From Amphiura filiformis (taxonomy: Eukaryota > Echinodermata > Ophiuroidea > Amphilepidida > Amphiuridae): a stretch of 64,000 nucleotides of DNA. The DNA is taken from NCBI RefSeq assembly GCF_039555335.1, contig NC_092628.1, forward strand, positions 74,216,713-74,280,712. Direction: 5' to 3'. A program made the position numbers and the translations under genes. Under the pieces are notes generated by a model. The model worked only from the letters and a program-made list of their open reading frames with translations. It was not told the DNA's origin and did not search any database. Below are positions 38,101-50,800 of this stretch, piece by piece (the stretch's first letter is position 1; every line of letters starts with the position of its first letter).

Positions 38101-38599
38101 ATTATGCACACAACATTAATTCTAGTTCTACACAAAATTAAATCAACAAACACAACCAGGAAACAAAGGGGGCAGGGCTTTGCTTTGTCCTACTATTTAC
38201 AGCTGCATAGCTTTAATCAATGACTTTATCTCATCCGAAAAGATGTGCACAACGATGGCCGCCGTGCTGTGCACACACACACAGCGAGCAAAGCTTCCCT
38301 TTAAATTGCCACAGCGGACTGACCCTGCACTCAATGCGGGCTGTGTCTGGGTGTATATCGACTGTAGTCAGCCGTATAAACCTATGCGTGCTTACCTGTA
38401 AACAAAGATCAAAGTCGGGACATTTGCAGCATTTTACGCTGAACGACTTGAGCTCGTCCTGGCAATAATTGCAGTACCACCGAGTAGGAGGATCTGAAAT
38501 AAACAGTCATTGTAAAACGGTTAAATTCTACTTAAAATTGCCCAAAATAATTAAAAATAAAAAGTGAGAGCCGGAAAAATTTTAGTACTCACCAGCCAT
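19368..38599 (-). CDS. TADA2B: Transcriptional adaptor ADA2b (TADA2B), 12 exons, 3' end not found
   Basis: Adaptor of SAGA-type histone acetyltransferase complexes, linking GCN5/PCAF to chromatin. Exons (minus): 38599-38593, 38493-38396, 36473-36414, 26791-26703, 25774-25683, 25245-25189, 24297-24194, 23425-23353, 22530-22408, 21576-21457, 20670-20599, 19497-19368. All junctions are GT-AG and the phases join without a break into 341 residues. ZZ zinc finger: C10-x2-C13, C24-x2-C27, C33-x2-C36, H46. SANT domain: W65, W85 and HVGTKSQAEVTEHYNSTFI. Next come ELGYMPHRDDFE, the basic LKERLRRKKISRDYGL, FREKLRPFSQFM, EKRLRAKIKELLKYRRNGIT and a lysine-rich ECAEYEAARFKREKRK, in the order of vertebrate TADA2B (about 420 aa). 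The last donor (GA/GTAAGTA) is strong, and reading through it stops at once (IE stop), so a SWIRM exon is probably missing from my model. ADA2a is excluded by closer match to ADA2b throughout. Oddity: aspartate at the last ZZ ligand position (D50). Confidence 0.93.
20167..20482. mobile_element. pogo/Tigger-like MITE in TADA2B intron 11
   Basis: Left end CAGTGCAACCTCACTT and right end AAGTGAGGTTGTACTG form inverted repeats flanked by TA on both sides. The size (316 bp), the CAG termini and the TA duplication fit a non-autonomous Tc1/mariner or pogo element. A CTTATCCAG motif occurs twice internally (20412-20437), and its inverse CTGGATAAG lies next to the right end. Confidence 0.75.
22043..22208. 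repeat. Inverted repeat with 21-bp arms in TADA2B intron 9
   Basis: TTAGTGCAACAAAGGGCTAT (22043) has its exact inverse at 22188-22208. Additional copies of GATAGCCC or ATAGCCCTTTGTTGCAC lie around 22095-22130, 22279 and 22352-22376, so the motif has spread beyond one element. Confidence 0.7.
23199..23281. repeat. Palindrome in TADA2B intron 8
   Basis: GGTGAAATATG...ATTGTTCC pairs imperfectly with GGAACAGTCCATATTTCACC around a loop with CTCGGCAAAGCCTCG. It resembles the palindrome at 9229-9389 in plan (a GC-rich loop with AT-rich arms) but not in sequence. Confidence 0.6.
24486..25013. mobile_element. Inverted-repeat element in TADA2B intron 6
   Basis: AATTGAATACCTGAGTGGAA (24-bp arm, 24486-24509) has its exact inverse at 24990-25013. 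Inside, GGAAGAAGGGCC-type blocks recur. At 24643-24666 there is a perfect 24-bp palindrome, GGCCCAACTCCA and its inverse, extended outward by GGAAGAAA / ATTCTTCC. No open frame resembles a transposase. No clear target duplication was found. Confidence 0.65.
25913..26260 (+). mobile_element. tRNA-derived SINE in TADA2B intron 4
   Basis: The head carries a pol III A box (TAGCTCGATTGATAAGG, 25920-25936) and a B box (GGTTCGAACCC, 25964-25974) at tRNA spacing. The acceptor and anticodon stems do not pair, so it is not a working tRNA. The body runs to GCGCACTATAGATCACTACA and a T-rich end (26251-26258). It lies opposite to the host gene. Confidence 0.7.
32083..32137. repeat. (GAT)n microsatellite
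   Basis: About 18 uninterrupted GAT triplets, with degenerate GAT/AAT repeats on both flanks. On the minus strand it reads as a histidine run, which is an artefact. Confidence 0.95.
33596..33745. repeat. CAATTCCAATCC-type low-complexity repeat
   Basis: Irregular direct repeats of ATTCAATTCC and close variants, decaying into CAATGCATTGAAATG at the right. Probably expanded by slippage. Confidence 0.7.
35637..35836. mobile_element. 200-bp MITE in TADA2B intron 3
   Basis: CAGGGACTGCCTTT at the left end and its near-inverse AAAGACAGTCCCTG at the right. Inside, several copies of GGAGAGC or GCTCTCC in both orientations make the interior self-complementary. CAGGG termini suggest hAT, but the flanks do not show a clean 8-bp duplication. 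Confidence 0.65.
37278..37684. mobile_element. Harbinger-like MITE in TADA2B intron 2
   Basis: Left end GGCCAAGTAAAATAAATAAC, right end TTTCTTACTTGGTC. Subterminal TATATCGTCC pairs with GGACGATATA. TTA flanks both sides (37275-37277, 37685-37687). The interior has CTCCCCGATTTTTGGA and the related CCTCACCGATTTTTGACA. Its ends match those of the element at 58729-59105, so the two are one family. Confidence 0.75.
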
Positions 38600-38860
38600 T
38601 TTCGGCTCGGGATCGCCCGGTGACGTCATGACCTTTCCCACAATGCAAAGCAATTATAATCTTGCATGTTGCCAACCATGCTACTTTCTAGAACGAATGG
38701 GTGTTTTTCCACCCAATAGGGAAATTGAAATACACCCGTCGATTCCACGAACGTATGAAGAATCTAAATGCGCCCAATTGGATGGTATATTACGCCCATT
38801 GGACGTTTTGAGTCATACAGTTGCGATCTGGCAATTGTGTATGTAGCAAAACAAGGAAAA
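38600..38860. promoter_or_regulatory. Shared TADA2B/MED17 bidirectional promoter
   Basis: 261 bp separate the two divergent start codons, so both 5' UTRs and the core promoters must overlap here unless an upstream non-coding exon exists. There is no TATA box at a convincing position. A perfect CRE lies close to TADA2B, and inverted CCAAT-like ATTGG motifs lie near 38776 and 38798. Both start codons sit in an AAAATGGC context. Confidence 0.8.
38621..38628. promoter_or_regulatory. Perfect CRE/ATF site
   Basis: TGACGTCA, 22 bp upstream of the TADA2B start codon and about 233 bp upstream of MED17. CREB/ATF proteins bind this palindrome, and it is common near start sites of housekeeping genes. 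Function here is inferred. Confidence 0.65.
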
Positions 38861-41800
38861 ATGGCGTCTGCTTTGCGAGTGAGTGTTGAATCTCTGGCAG
38901 AACATTTGGTTCAAGAAGTGGCCTTGGATGGACAGGAAACGTTTGTTAAGTAAGTTTTGGTATCGCTTGTACATTATGTAAATTTTTGCACCGTGGATGA
39001 ATGTGATTTAGACTTTAAAAGTGTTCTCTTTAATAAGGTGATCAATCGAGCGTCAAAATTTTGCAGCCGTGCACGGGCATATGACGGGGGGCTGTAATTT
39101 TCTTCGGAAGGATGGCTTGCATATACTAGTATTAAAAATGGGAGGGGGGGGGTCAGAATTTTTATACCAAAATAGGGTGGTCAGAATTGTTTACACCAAA
39201 AATAAGGGGGGTGTTTAATTATTAATTTAATAATGAATGTGATCAATGAGTGAAGGGGGGGGGGGGGGGGGCCAAGATTGACTGAATTTTGACGTCGTCA
39301 TTGGTTTTACACGTAAACACGAAAATGTCTCAAATAATTCAGTGCATGCATGTTATCAAGCACTATTTTATCAGTCTAAATCTGTTGAGGTTCAACAGTA
39401 AACCTCATTGTATTGTACTGTTTTTTAAATTTTAATGAATAACACACAATAAAAGTCAATATGTTATGATATAGCAGAGAAGATGATAAAAGAGGAGGTC
39501 GCTCGCTGCCCACATCAAATAAATAATGTGTGCATCCGCCTATTGATGGAAACAATGATCTAATCCGATTGATCAACTAATACGATAAGTGGCTTTATGA
39601 AGTCACGACTGTCTAGCTCTAAACGACGCATGCCCGGATATCAATTTGTTACGTCAGTTGACCGCGAAATATAATTTCTGTATTGTTTGGCATGACTGGC
39701 TGCTAAGTTTGACCCGAGATCCCTGTGAAAAAGACCCGCATTTTGGATCCAAATAGCATTTTTGGACACGTTTGGACACAAAACGGGAGTATATGGAGAA
39801 ACTGACACGAGTTTGAATTACTGATTACACTGGTTTTATGTTTCCGTAAACTGCCATAAATATTCAAATAGTAATCATTTAAATTTCTTTCCCTTTGACC
39901 TTATATTAATTTGACTGGAAAATTAATTATGCTTGACTTTCCATAACTTAACAATTTTTTTGTTTTTTTTAATGGGAGTTGCAATATATATAATGCTTCT
40001 TCACTCGTTTAAAAATCATGGTCACCCTGGTTAGTATTATTTTTTTAAAACAAAAAAAGCATGATTTGACTGCAAAATTGGGACTTTAACGATGTACTTC
40101 CGTGTGTGGACTATTTTCTCCACTGAGAGAACTACCAAATCAGACGAAGCGTGTGGCGGATGAACAGATTACCACAAAGGAAGTTTCAAGTGGTGTTTTA
40201 AGTACCCCAAACAAAGAAAAGTGAATAGAGGTTAACTGTGGGTAATCGGATTATATGTTCGAGCGATCTCCTCTTTTCTCATCTTCTCTGGATATAGGTA
40301 TCCTAGGTGAATTCAAATTTGCCATCAAATTGCATCGTTTTATATATCAAATTAAAGCCCTTGAGTAAACTAAGCCAAAACTGAAAACCTTTTTTTTTAG
40401 CACTTTCCGTAGCAAAGTTACATCTTGTCAAAGATTGACTTTCATCAAAAAGATTCAGCTAGCAAAATTCCCCAAAACGGCATGTTGGGGGTGTTTCTAA
40501 ATCTTAGTCTCATGGCGATGGCAGCTTTTTTTTAATGGAACTGCTATCAAAATCCTCTAAAATTCCATGTGCGACTTGATTATCACCATAAAAATCATAT
40601 ATTTGGGTCAAGTGAAGTATAGAAAACATATTTATGTAGGTTTCCTTCACCCACCTATTCTCGAAAAAAATTCAAATTTCTATGTAAATATGCATTGTGT
40701 TGGGGCCCGGTCTCGGCGAATTAAGCTGACTAGTAAATGTGTTAACTAAGGTTTGCCTAGGTTACCTATATGATATACAGTACTAAAAATTTTCCCTCAC
40801 GTATACAAGAGATCGATTCCCACTCCCGGCGATAATTTTTTTTTTCTTCACATTCATTTTGAATCCAAAATTATTTAATTTCATGTAAAAATGTATGCAT
40901 TGCACTGGGAAATATATATTATTTTGTGCATTTTTTTCTGTAACAGGGCCAATAGAGCTAAAAACGCACCTCGGCATGGGGCGTCCAACGTCCAGGCAGT
41001 GTTGCCGTCATATTGTCTGTTTTGTTTACGCTATTGGCTGTTGCCGCATTAAATTAAATGACTGTCGGCCACCATCGTCTGGAGTGAATACTGAATGTGA
41101 ATGACAATCACAATGAATGTCAATCAATCAACAATGTGCAGGATCGAGGATTCAGGAAAACTCTAAATCTATTAGGCCTGTTATCGACTGTCGTATGTAT
41201 CGTATTATCATTGATATGACCCGTAATCCGACATGTCAAAATAAATTGTTCTTTTTCGACACTTTACGACACATATCAAAAAGAAAAAAAATGAAATTTC
41301 CATGCTATTTTGTCCGAATAAGCTTACCGTACGATCATGTTTTCATCGAAAAGTTGAAAATTACCTCCCGAAGTTGACCCGAACCCGGAAGTAGAACGAA
41401 CCAGGAAGTATGTTTACACCGGAAGTCGGCAATCATAACTCATATCGGCGTGATTTTAAGCTTATCTTTTGACTTTTTTCAGCATTTTTAATCTCATTAC
41501 GAGTTTCGACATGTGTCGATTGTCGTATTTTTTTCCCTGACGAAGTGTTGAATCATGTGTCGATAACAGGCCTAAAATCTATATTCTATTCATAATAATT
41601 GCAAATCACACATCATTATTATGGTTTTAACTAGTTCCAGTAACTGTAACTCATCATACCTAGATCCGTAGGACTTCTATGTCATTATGTTTATAATAAA
41701 GACTGAAGTCTTGCTGGCAGGACTAGGCTTTTAACAACATGAAATCGTGGAATTAACAACATGAATATATTCTAGGTATGCCAGGTGTCATGATCAATCC

Positions 41801-44800
41801 AATTGATCATTAGATCTTAATTTTTAGTTATCAAGCTCTGCTTATCTAGCGTTTTAATTTGTTGTGTGGTCTTTCAGCGTCCAGCGTGTCTAAGCTTACG
41901 CGAGTCTAACAAGCGAGACACGACTGGAATGAATACTACCGTATTCGTCCGAGTATAGTCCCACGTTCGAGTATAGTACCACCCCCCATTTTACGAAAAA
42001 TTCCAGAAATTAAAAAAAAAAAAATGGAAATTCGAGTATAATCCCACCCCACCCCAATTGTGAAAAATTTTCTCCTAAAAAACGGGTGGGACTATACTCG
42101 GACCAATACGGTAATTGTTTTGAGGGAAAGAAAAAGGAGCATTCTTTGATTTGGGTTTAAAAAGACAACTAAAAACAATAACATACTAAAACTTAAACCA
42201 CAGCATAAGGGAGTGTTCGGAACTGTGGGTAGGGATGTTCATAAAATTTTGATGTTCAATATTTGCAGCTGAAAGTTCTTTCATTTGAAAGAGAATAAAA
42301 TTACCTAAACAATAAGGCCAGGGGTCAATCATGTTTCTAGTGCATATACTTTTGAAGTAATTTACAGACAAAAATAGTGTCACCAAATTGCCCAAAATTT
42401 TGCGTGTGATATTGTGACAGCAGGCACACGTACTATACACTACTGTATATGACCCCAGATGACCTCCTATTCTTTACTGTAAGAAAGCTGCTTTGGATGG
42501 TCTTGATTTACACACAAATTGCTTTTGCGCTTTAACAAGTGTCGACTTGGTGGAACATAGATTGCACTATGTGATAGTTTATGAATCAACATCACTTAGG
42601 TTTTAGTTGTCAAAATTAATTTTTAGTGATTTTTTCCATTGAGCCCCACAGTAAAGTCATTTTTGGACTGTACATGCACATTCCACTTCCCTATGGACGA
42701 ATAGCGCCATCTATGCCTGGAAAGAACAAAGAAAATATATCAGGATCAGGAAAAAGAAGACCACCTCATTTCATGTACATGTCAATAACAAAAGTACAAT
42801 ATTTTTCTTTTACAGACCGCTGTCTATGTCAGATAACCTGACAAAGCTAGCTCATAAGATAGACTTCAGTACATCCGAAGAAGAACCTACAGAGGCTGCT
42901 AAAGATGCCAAGAAAGAGTTGGACACACCTGACAGCAAGGAGGCAACACCAACATCATTCCAACCTCCTACCTGGCCCTGGGAGTCGGTCAGAAATAAAC
43001 TCAGGTAATGCTAGAAAATTCAAGCCTGGTGTGAGCTAATTTATTAAAATTATGCATCATGAGTGTGTGTTTCGCATCCAAATGTTCTAACAAGAAATTA
43101 ATTTCAAAGATCCCCAGTGCTATTTTGTTATGTCCTGGTGTTTTATTTCCTTGTTAATTTCCTTTGATCCGATTACCGATTTATTGTAATTGGGCACAAG
43201 TAATCTGTTTGGCAAATGATTTGATGCTCCCAATAAATATGGGAACAGAACGATACTCACTGATATCTTTCGACAGTCGACATATTTTGATATACCGGTA
43301 TCAGTTTATTTTGTTAAATGTATTCAGTTCATAAACACATTCATGCAATCAATGATGGTGGCACTATGCACTTTCTCTCACTGTGTTTGTAAGAAGATAA
43401 TAAAGGTAGTCAATTGAACCATACATGCTGGTAAATGAAAGACAATGTTATAATAGCCTAGGCTACTAATAATAGTTCACTAATGATGTCCAATTTAATT
43501 TGATTTCTCCACAGGATGGCTCTGACAGAAATGAGTGTTCTATCTGATATACTTCAAATCTCTCGGTGGGCCAAGGAACCTCCCTACATGGTCCTAGATC
43601 CAGTGTCACAAGAGGCACCCCCACCTGTCAAACAAGTTCAAATTATACAACTTGTTGATAAGAAAACGGTAGGTTGAATGCATGATTACTTGAAGTATTG
43701 GTTAATTCAAACTTAAAATCTGTCTACTTTTTGTTGACATTATCATATAGAAGAAAAATGTTTTCAAAGCAGAAAAACCTTTGCCCCATTCTCATATCTC
43801 TGCTTTTGTAAATGGTAGCTCTGATGGGTTTATCTGTTGAGGGTGTGGGGGATTGGGGGAAGATACATTTGTTTTGCTTATCCAACTGGGGATATACCAC
43901 AGGAAAAATTCTTGTAATTGAGGACAAATCTGGTAACAGGGATACCTCTGTTCGCCAAAATGGCGCTATACTACATGTATGCAACTGAGGCTTTAAATCA
44001 TGTTAAAACACTTTATAGGCTAATACTGCCAGCTAGGGCTACCTGCACCAGTATACTGTTAGCATGTTGTTTGTATGAAATAGTTCCTGTAGTCAACCGG
44101 AGATATAGTGGAAAGTTAACACTGTATTGAGTTACACATTATGTCAATTATGTAAACTTGTTTGTAAATAGATCCCCAGTTGGATAGGGAAAATGGTTAG
44201 TTAGGTATAAAGGTGTATGTACTTGGATTTTTCAGATAATAACTTGATTTGAACACCATTTTCTGGTTATGATATGTCTCAAGTTAATTTGCTTTCATGA
44301 TAAAATTAAAAACTATGCTTATTGTATTTAAACTTGTATTTTGTTTTGTTTCAGAGTTTAACATCGGCCGCTAGTATCTTGTTAAAAGGAGCACAGGGTA
44401 TGACAAGACCACAAAATGTTGCAGCAGGCACCGCTAAAGTCAACCAGGAATCAGAATTCCATGCGGCCTTACACAGGTTACGATTACATTGGAGACTCAA
44501 GAAAGTTGGCAATAATATACTAGGGGATCTCAGCTTTAAAACAGGTAGTTAATATGCAACTACTTGTATCAGTTTGATTCATGTTAGTTGGGATTTGAAC
44601 ATTAAACTTACTTGAAGGAGTGGGGAATAACATTATTATAAATATGATGTATGCAAAGGCAGTTTTTAAAATCTGGATATTATGTAGTCTCCATCTTTTA
44701 TTGACCTAAAGAACGGTGAATATTTCTATGTTTTTTGTTCATCAGATGAAATCTCCTGCCACTCTTACATGTTATTGATTTGCCTTACATTGTCACCAAA

Positions 44801-47800
44801 TAAAAACAATGCCCACGATGTTTTGTTTTGCAGCTGGTTCTAGATTTTGGCACAGTGGGATGTTTGAAGTCACAAAGACACCAGAAGAAGACATGGAAGA
44901 CACACCAGAGAGAAAAGCGTGTCCTCTAAAGGTCACTGTACCATCAGATCTAGAAGGAACAAGCTATATTCAAGTCTTAATCAAAGAAGGTATGAGTACT
45001 GTACTGTAATGTTAAGAGTATGCTGTTGCTGATCTTTCAAAAGGTTGCTACGAATTGTTTAAAAGTAACATTTGGACAGGGGGTGCCGAGTGTGGGCAGT
45101 GGCATTGTCAAAATCGACATTGGATAAAGAATGAACAGATCACTGATTATTGTAATCAGGGGTTGCTCCCTAAGAAGAACCTGTGACATTATAAATGGGT
45201 GGACAATGGAAAAAGAAAGATTTTAAATATATGCTCTCATTAAGTAAACAACAAAGCAAAATGTTAACATATTCTATTCTTGAATCTTCCCATTTTGTTC
45301 TTATGGCAAATGTTTTTGTGTTTTAAAATTAATTTTCTTGTGCTACAGGACAGTTGTGCAGGCAATGCATCAAAATTGACAAATTTCGTAAGAAAAATGC
45401 CAAAAATGACTGGGGCCCCTCAATCAGTAATGGTACCCCTTTTGGTAAGTGGTTAAAACAAGCATTGCATTTGAGGTATATACAATTATGTGGCAGACAT
45501 AGTCACACATATCTGCCTTGTTGTTTACAGGTGAAGCTGAAATAGCCACAGCATTTGCTATTCAGTCAAGTAGGAGTAAGGTATCAGAAGATCCACATTG
45601 GCAGGAGAGACTAGAGGCTGCTCAGAATGTGCTGTTTTGTAAGGAAGCTTTTGCTCAGGTGAGGTTAACTAATGGTGTTTTTCTATTGAGATCTGTTTGC
45701 TGAAATATACCAGCTAACAGATTAATTTGTTCACTATAATTTGGTTCATCTCAAGTTTGGTAGTGACGTATGTGCATATTTTCCGTGCCGCAGTATGAAA
45801 TCGCGTCCGTTAAGTTAAACGCCCTAAGTGTGCATGCACCCATACATGAGCGTTTTGTTGGCACGCTTGCAGCGCAACCGCGAAGAAGCATTGACGTCAC
45901 TACCAAACTTGAGGTGAACCAAATTATAAATACATCCATTCTCTGCCATTAGCTGGTGAAGAGTTTTCACTGGAATTTATCCTTCTAGAGTAAGGATACT
46001 ACTGGAAAAAAACCCCTGAAAATGCATTCCAGAGAGAAATAGGAAATTTGTGGATGCTCAATAGAAAGAAGATATTATTTGTAGAAAGGAAGGAAGGGTT
46101 CCACTTCATTGCATTTTGAAGAACAGAAAATGATCAATAGTGACGCTTTACATCTGCAGTTGCTCAGAACACAAAACAAAAGTGATCAATATTGATGCTT
46201 TAACTTAAGTTTTCTTATAAGTTTTTGAAGGGCAAGGTCAGTTGAAGGTCTGCACCTTTAGAGGATGTTTTGAGAACTGTACAATTCATTTCTTTTTACA
46301 CAGTATATCAGATCAGTCCCAGAGTATCACCTATATTGGTAATTTGGTATTATTGCTTCTATTCTAATGAGTATTCTTTAATCTTGTTTTGGTTATTTAT
46401 TATTTCAGATTGCAAGAGAAGCAGTACAACTCAAGTCCCCCATACCTCATCTAGTTGTTGGTAACCAGATCATCTGTAATATCTTCCCTGGTGTACAACT
46501 CTGTATTACATTATGCCATGACACTAGCATGGATAAACAGGTATGGCAAGATCACACTCCTACATCAAAAGGGTTAGAAGTAGGGCTCAACCGAAATGGC
46601 ATTTGTCTACCTATCCGATATTGATGTTATAATATCGGCCGATATCTGATCCGATCCAATATTGGTAAAAAAGAAAAAAAAATCTATCTATAAAGTTCTG
46701 TAAAATTAAATGGCATGATATCCTCATTGTTATTGCAACACCTTTGTACTTTTAATTTTAAAACTACAAGCTACTCTGACAACTTACAACTAGGGTTTCA
46801 ATTGAGACTTTGAGAACCACTGGACCTATTCTGAAGTGCTAGGATCATAATCATTCACAGTTAATTTCTTTTTTCTCCAAATTAACTGTGAAGTGTGAAT
46901 GATACTAGCACTTCAGAATATGTCCAGTAGTTCTCCAAAGTCGCTGAAAACTTTTAAAAATTAAAAAAAAAATCGTTTTTTTTTACCAATATCCGATCCG
47001 ATAATCAGTTGAGCCCTAGTTGTAAGTTGTCGGAGTAGCTTGTAGTTTTAAAGTTAAAAGTACAAAAGTGTTGCAATAACAATGAGGATATCATGCCATT
47101 TAATTTTACAGAACTTTATAGATACCATGGTTTGGTTCTGGAGCATTAAATTTGTGCAATGGATACTTTGAATTTCACCTTCGCAAGTCATATTACTGTA
47201 ATTACCTGCCAGAAACTGATTACCGTATGATTTTGTTTTGAAATTATTATGTTGAATTTATTTTACCAGATCGAGCCTATGGTCAAAGCTAAACACAGTC
47301 ATGCACTAGAACTCTCTTTACACCACTTATTAAGAGAGTTGCATCGTAGTAATCTTAACGGCCAAACACCCCGTCCAGTCACAGCTTCACACACTATCAG
47401 CAAGAGGCGGAGGTTAGCGGGTCCACAGGCAATGAGCCTTAAACAACTAGCAGAAATGCAACAGACAGAATGCTTATTAGAGAAACTACTCAAACAGGCC
47501 AAGCATATAGTGTTGAGATCAAGAACAGCCCTGGTTATTGATGAGCTATCAGGGAAACTACAAGATACATGTTTAATGGGTCATTGGAGTGCCCTCACTC
47601 AGCCATTGCAAACAACTGTCAAGATCTATGTAACGTCTACAGGGTATGAGTCTTTGGGAAGGTGAGTGGGTTTGTATTGAAGGACACATGTTTCTTTTAT
47701 GTCTAAGGTTGTAGATCAGAGGGTAATGGTATAAAAGCAACCACATGTGATATCAGAGTTAATTATAACCTAACCTGATATCACCTGAGGTGATGTTCCG

Positions 47801-50800
47801 GATGAGCATTTCCACGTCTGCTGGTTGGTACATGATGTAGGGAGGTTAGTGAAAAGATGGGAACTGGGAAGAAGATCCTTCAAATGTACATTTGGACCTC
47901 TCAAAGCACTTGACTTACCTCCTTGAACTTGCCTACCCTAAGCCTGGACTCTCACCTCACACAGAATGACCCCAAGGTATACTCACCAGATGTAATGGAA
48001 AAATCATGATATGTGCCCATCCACCACAAACTGGTCGTCAAGTCGGCATTTACCATTTTGAGATACAATCAAAAACAATATATGGATTTCTATGTAAAAT
48101 ATATAAGAAATTTGACCTTTGATGAACCATAACTTCACTTCGAGATGTCAGATGAAACTGGTTGAGGTGTCATTCTAAAGCTGAAAGTACATTGTTACAA
48201 AATCTGCAATAAACAGAAAATGGTCTAGAGCCGACTTTACTACCACTTCGTGGTGGATGGTCACATATATGTTTTCACTTTAGACTCCTGATGTTTGTCT
48301 TTAAATTTTCATATATTGCAGTAACAATTATTCATCTCTTGTCGACGGTGGTACTGCATTAATGATTAATGCCAACTAATATTAATGTCTTAACTTTTAA
48401 TTTGACTGCTAGGTCATCATTACAACTGATCATTGATGTGGATTACATCAGAGCAATCAACAAAGATGGCAGAATTATCAAGTTGAGCCATGAACAGCAA
48501 GAACTCAAAGATCTTCTCCTTTGTCAGGTAAGTTTTGTACTGTATTGGTACACATTTGTGAAAGTTTGAAAGGTTACTCTTACTCCCATTTCTAGACTGG
48601 CCCCCAGTCTCGGTTCGGTTCCATCTCTGGATAATGTAACAATAAATAATTACATAATGCCCTATGAAAAAAATATGAAAAGTCCTGTAACCCCCCCCTT
48701 ATTTTCTTAAATGCCAAAAACCCCCCCCCCCTTCATCCACAAATCGACGCCACTAATTACACCCACCACAGTCAACCATGCAGCAATATAGAAATATACT
48801 CAGATTATAAGTGAACGCGAAAGTCCATTGAGCGCTGATTCCGAGACTGGTCCAATCTGTTAGAGTTCTCCCTTCCAAACATTCGTCAACGAAGCACGTT
48901 GTTTCCGGTGTCACTTACGAAAGCCCCGCCCCAGTTTCAATTCAAATATGGTAGCACAAAGCTATGCCGGATGTGACGCAAGATCGGATGGGACACTTGT
49001 CAACAACTGAGAGGTATTGAGCTCAAGTGGCACGCTGCGCCTGATAGACCCATGGTACGCAGCAATAATAAAAGGCAACCACTCGACTCGGACTTAGGCC
49101 TATTGTCCATATTATGATATTATCGCTAAGGCGGTTTGCAAATGTTTGCACATTATTTAGCTAGGAAGCTTTTTCAAATATCCCCGCACTGCCAAGCTGG
49201 CGTTGATTGGTCGGATACAATATCGTTGTTTCAGTCGCTACACAAACGTTAATGTAGTGAAAACATGGATGTGGTATATAGAAAGATTGAGTGACTCCAA
49301 ATCCGTCAAAGTGAACTCCCAGCATTTTGTGGGAACTTGAAGGCAAATTGCTTACAGACTGGGAGGGTCCATGTATGGGGTGGATTTTTAATGCGATGTA
49401 GGCCTAATCTACATTACCAGTAGTTCTCCATGGACCCGAGGGAGGGTCTATCCCATTTCTAGATGTAAAATCATCTCATTTGAGTCTAATTGGGTTTTGC
49501 ATAAAATAGCTTGTCACACAGACCATATTGAAATTACCAGACAAAAAAGTTTCTATAAGCTCAAAATTAGTCATCTTGTATTGGTAATACTTAGCTAATT
49601 AAGAAAGCTGGGATGTTTGAAATAATCAAATTGGTGGTGAAAGTTTGTGCATATATTGCAAATATTGTCTGACATGTGTCCATTATGTATTTTGTAATGC
49701 CTTGCAAATTATTTGGTGGAGCTGGTTCAAATCTAGCCATTTCTGATGTTTTCCTTCATTTGTCATAATGTAAATCCACCAAAATTCAATTGTTATTGTA
49801 ATTTTTTAATTTTTTTCTTCAGGTATCACAGCATCAAGTGAACACAGTATCGACATTATCAAAAGCCATGGGAATGCAAATATTGCAGTATAACTTCCAT
49901 GTGGGTGTAGGACCTGTGGCTAAGTTAGGCAATGCATCAGCTATTATGATTGCCACACCAAATGGCAACAGGTATGTGAGTCAATTATCTATCATGAAGT
50001 TGAATGGGAAAGTAAAGTTGAATACAGCTTTTTGTCAAGTTTATGATGAACAGAAGTACAGAAGACACAATGCACAATTTCAACTGTGTGTAAACCAAAC
50101 TAAAAAAAAATCAAATTTGAGCATGATCAGCCATGCCATTTGAAAAGGATGTAATCTCCCTGATCAGCACTGCTTGAGTCATGAAAAAGTTACGGGAAAA
50201 CTAGAATACCTTATTTCCTTGAATAGTCGCCCCTTCAATTAAACGCCCCCACCACTTTTTTCAACCAAGATGTTTAAAAAATGCTGATATTTCTATGCTA
50301 TCTTGTAAAATAAGCTTACCAAGGTGTACACATGGTCGTTAATGGCATCGGTAATGGGGAAAAAATGGTTGTAAACCTGAAGTCATCATTCCTAAGTTCA
50401 TAGTTTGTCATTTCAGTGTGATTTTTAAGTTTACCTAATGATTTTATCAGGAATTATCTGTCTAAAAATGACCTCTAATAAATGCCCCCCCTTTTGGAAA
50501 ATGCACCCCCCCTGCAGCGAGGAAATACGGTAGTATCGGTTTTAAGGCAAAATAACATGTTTTTTAAGAAAAGTACACATTTACAGATAGTAAACAGTGA
50601 CTGTCACCAAGACCCATATTTTTTTTTTTCACCAAGTACTATTTGGTGTGGAGCAAAATACCATATATTGTAAATGAATCAGCAATAATTAAGTCCTAAA
50701 TGCTTATTTTGTTTGTATAGTTATTGTGTCTTTATATAAGCTTACCATATCATTTACTCTTACCATTTCACCAGGAAAATTGCTGTGCGCAGTGATCCAT

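Noticed and set aside
49838..50143. 101-aa frame as a separate gene
   Set aside because: Its first part is MED17 exon 11; the rest is read-through into the intron past a good GTATGT donor.
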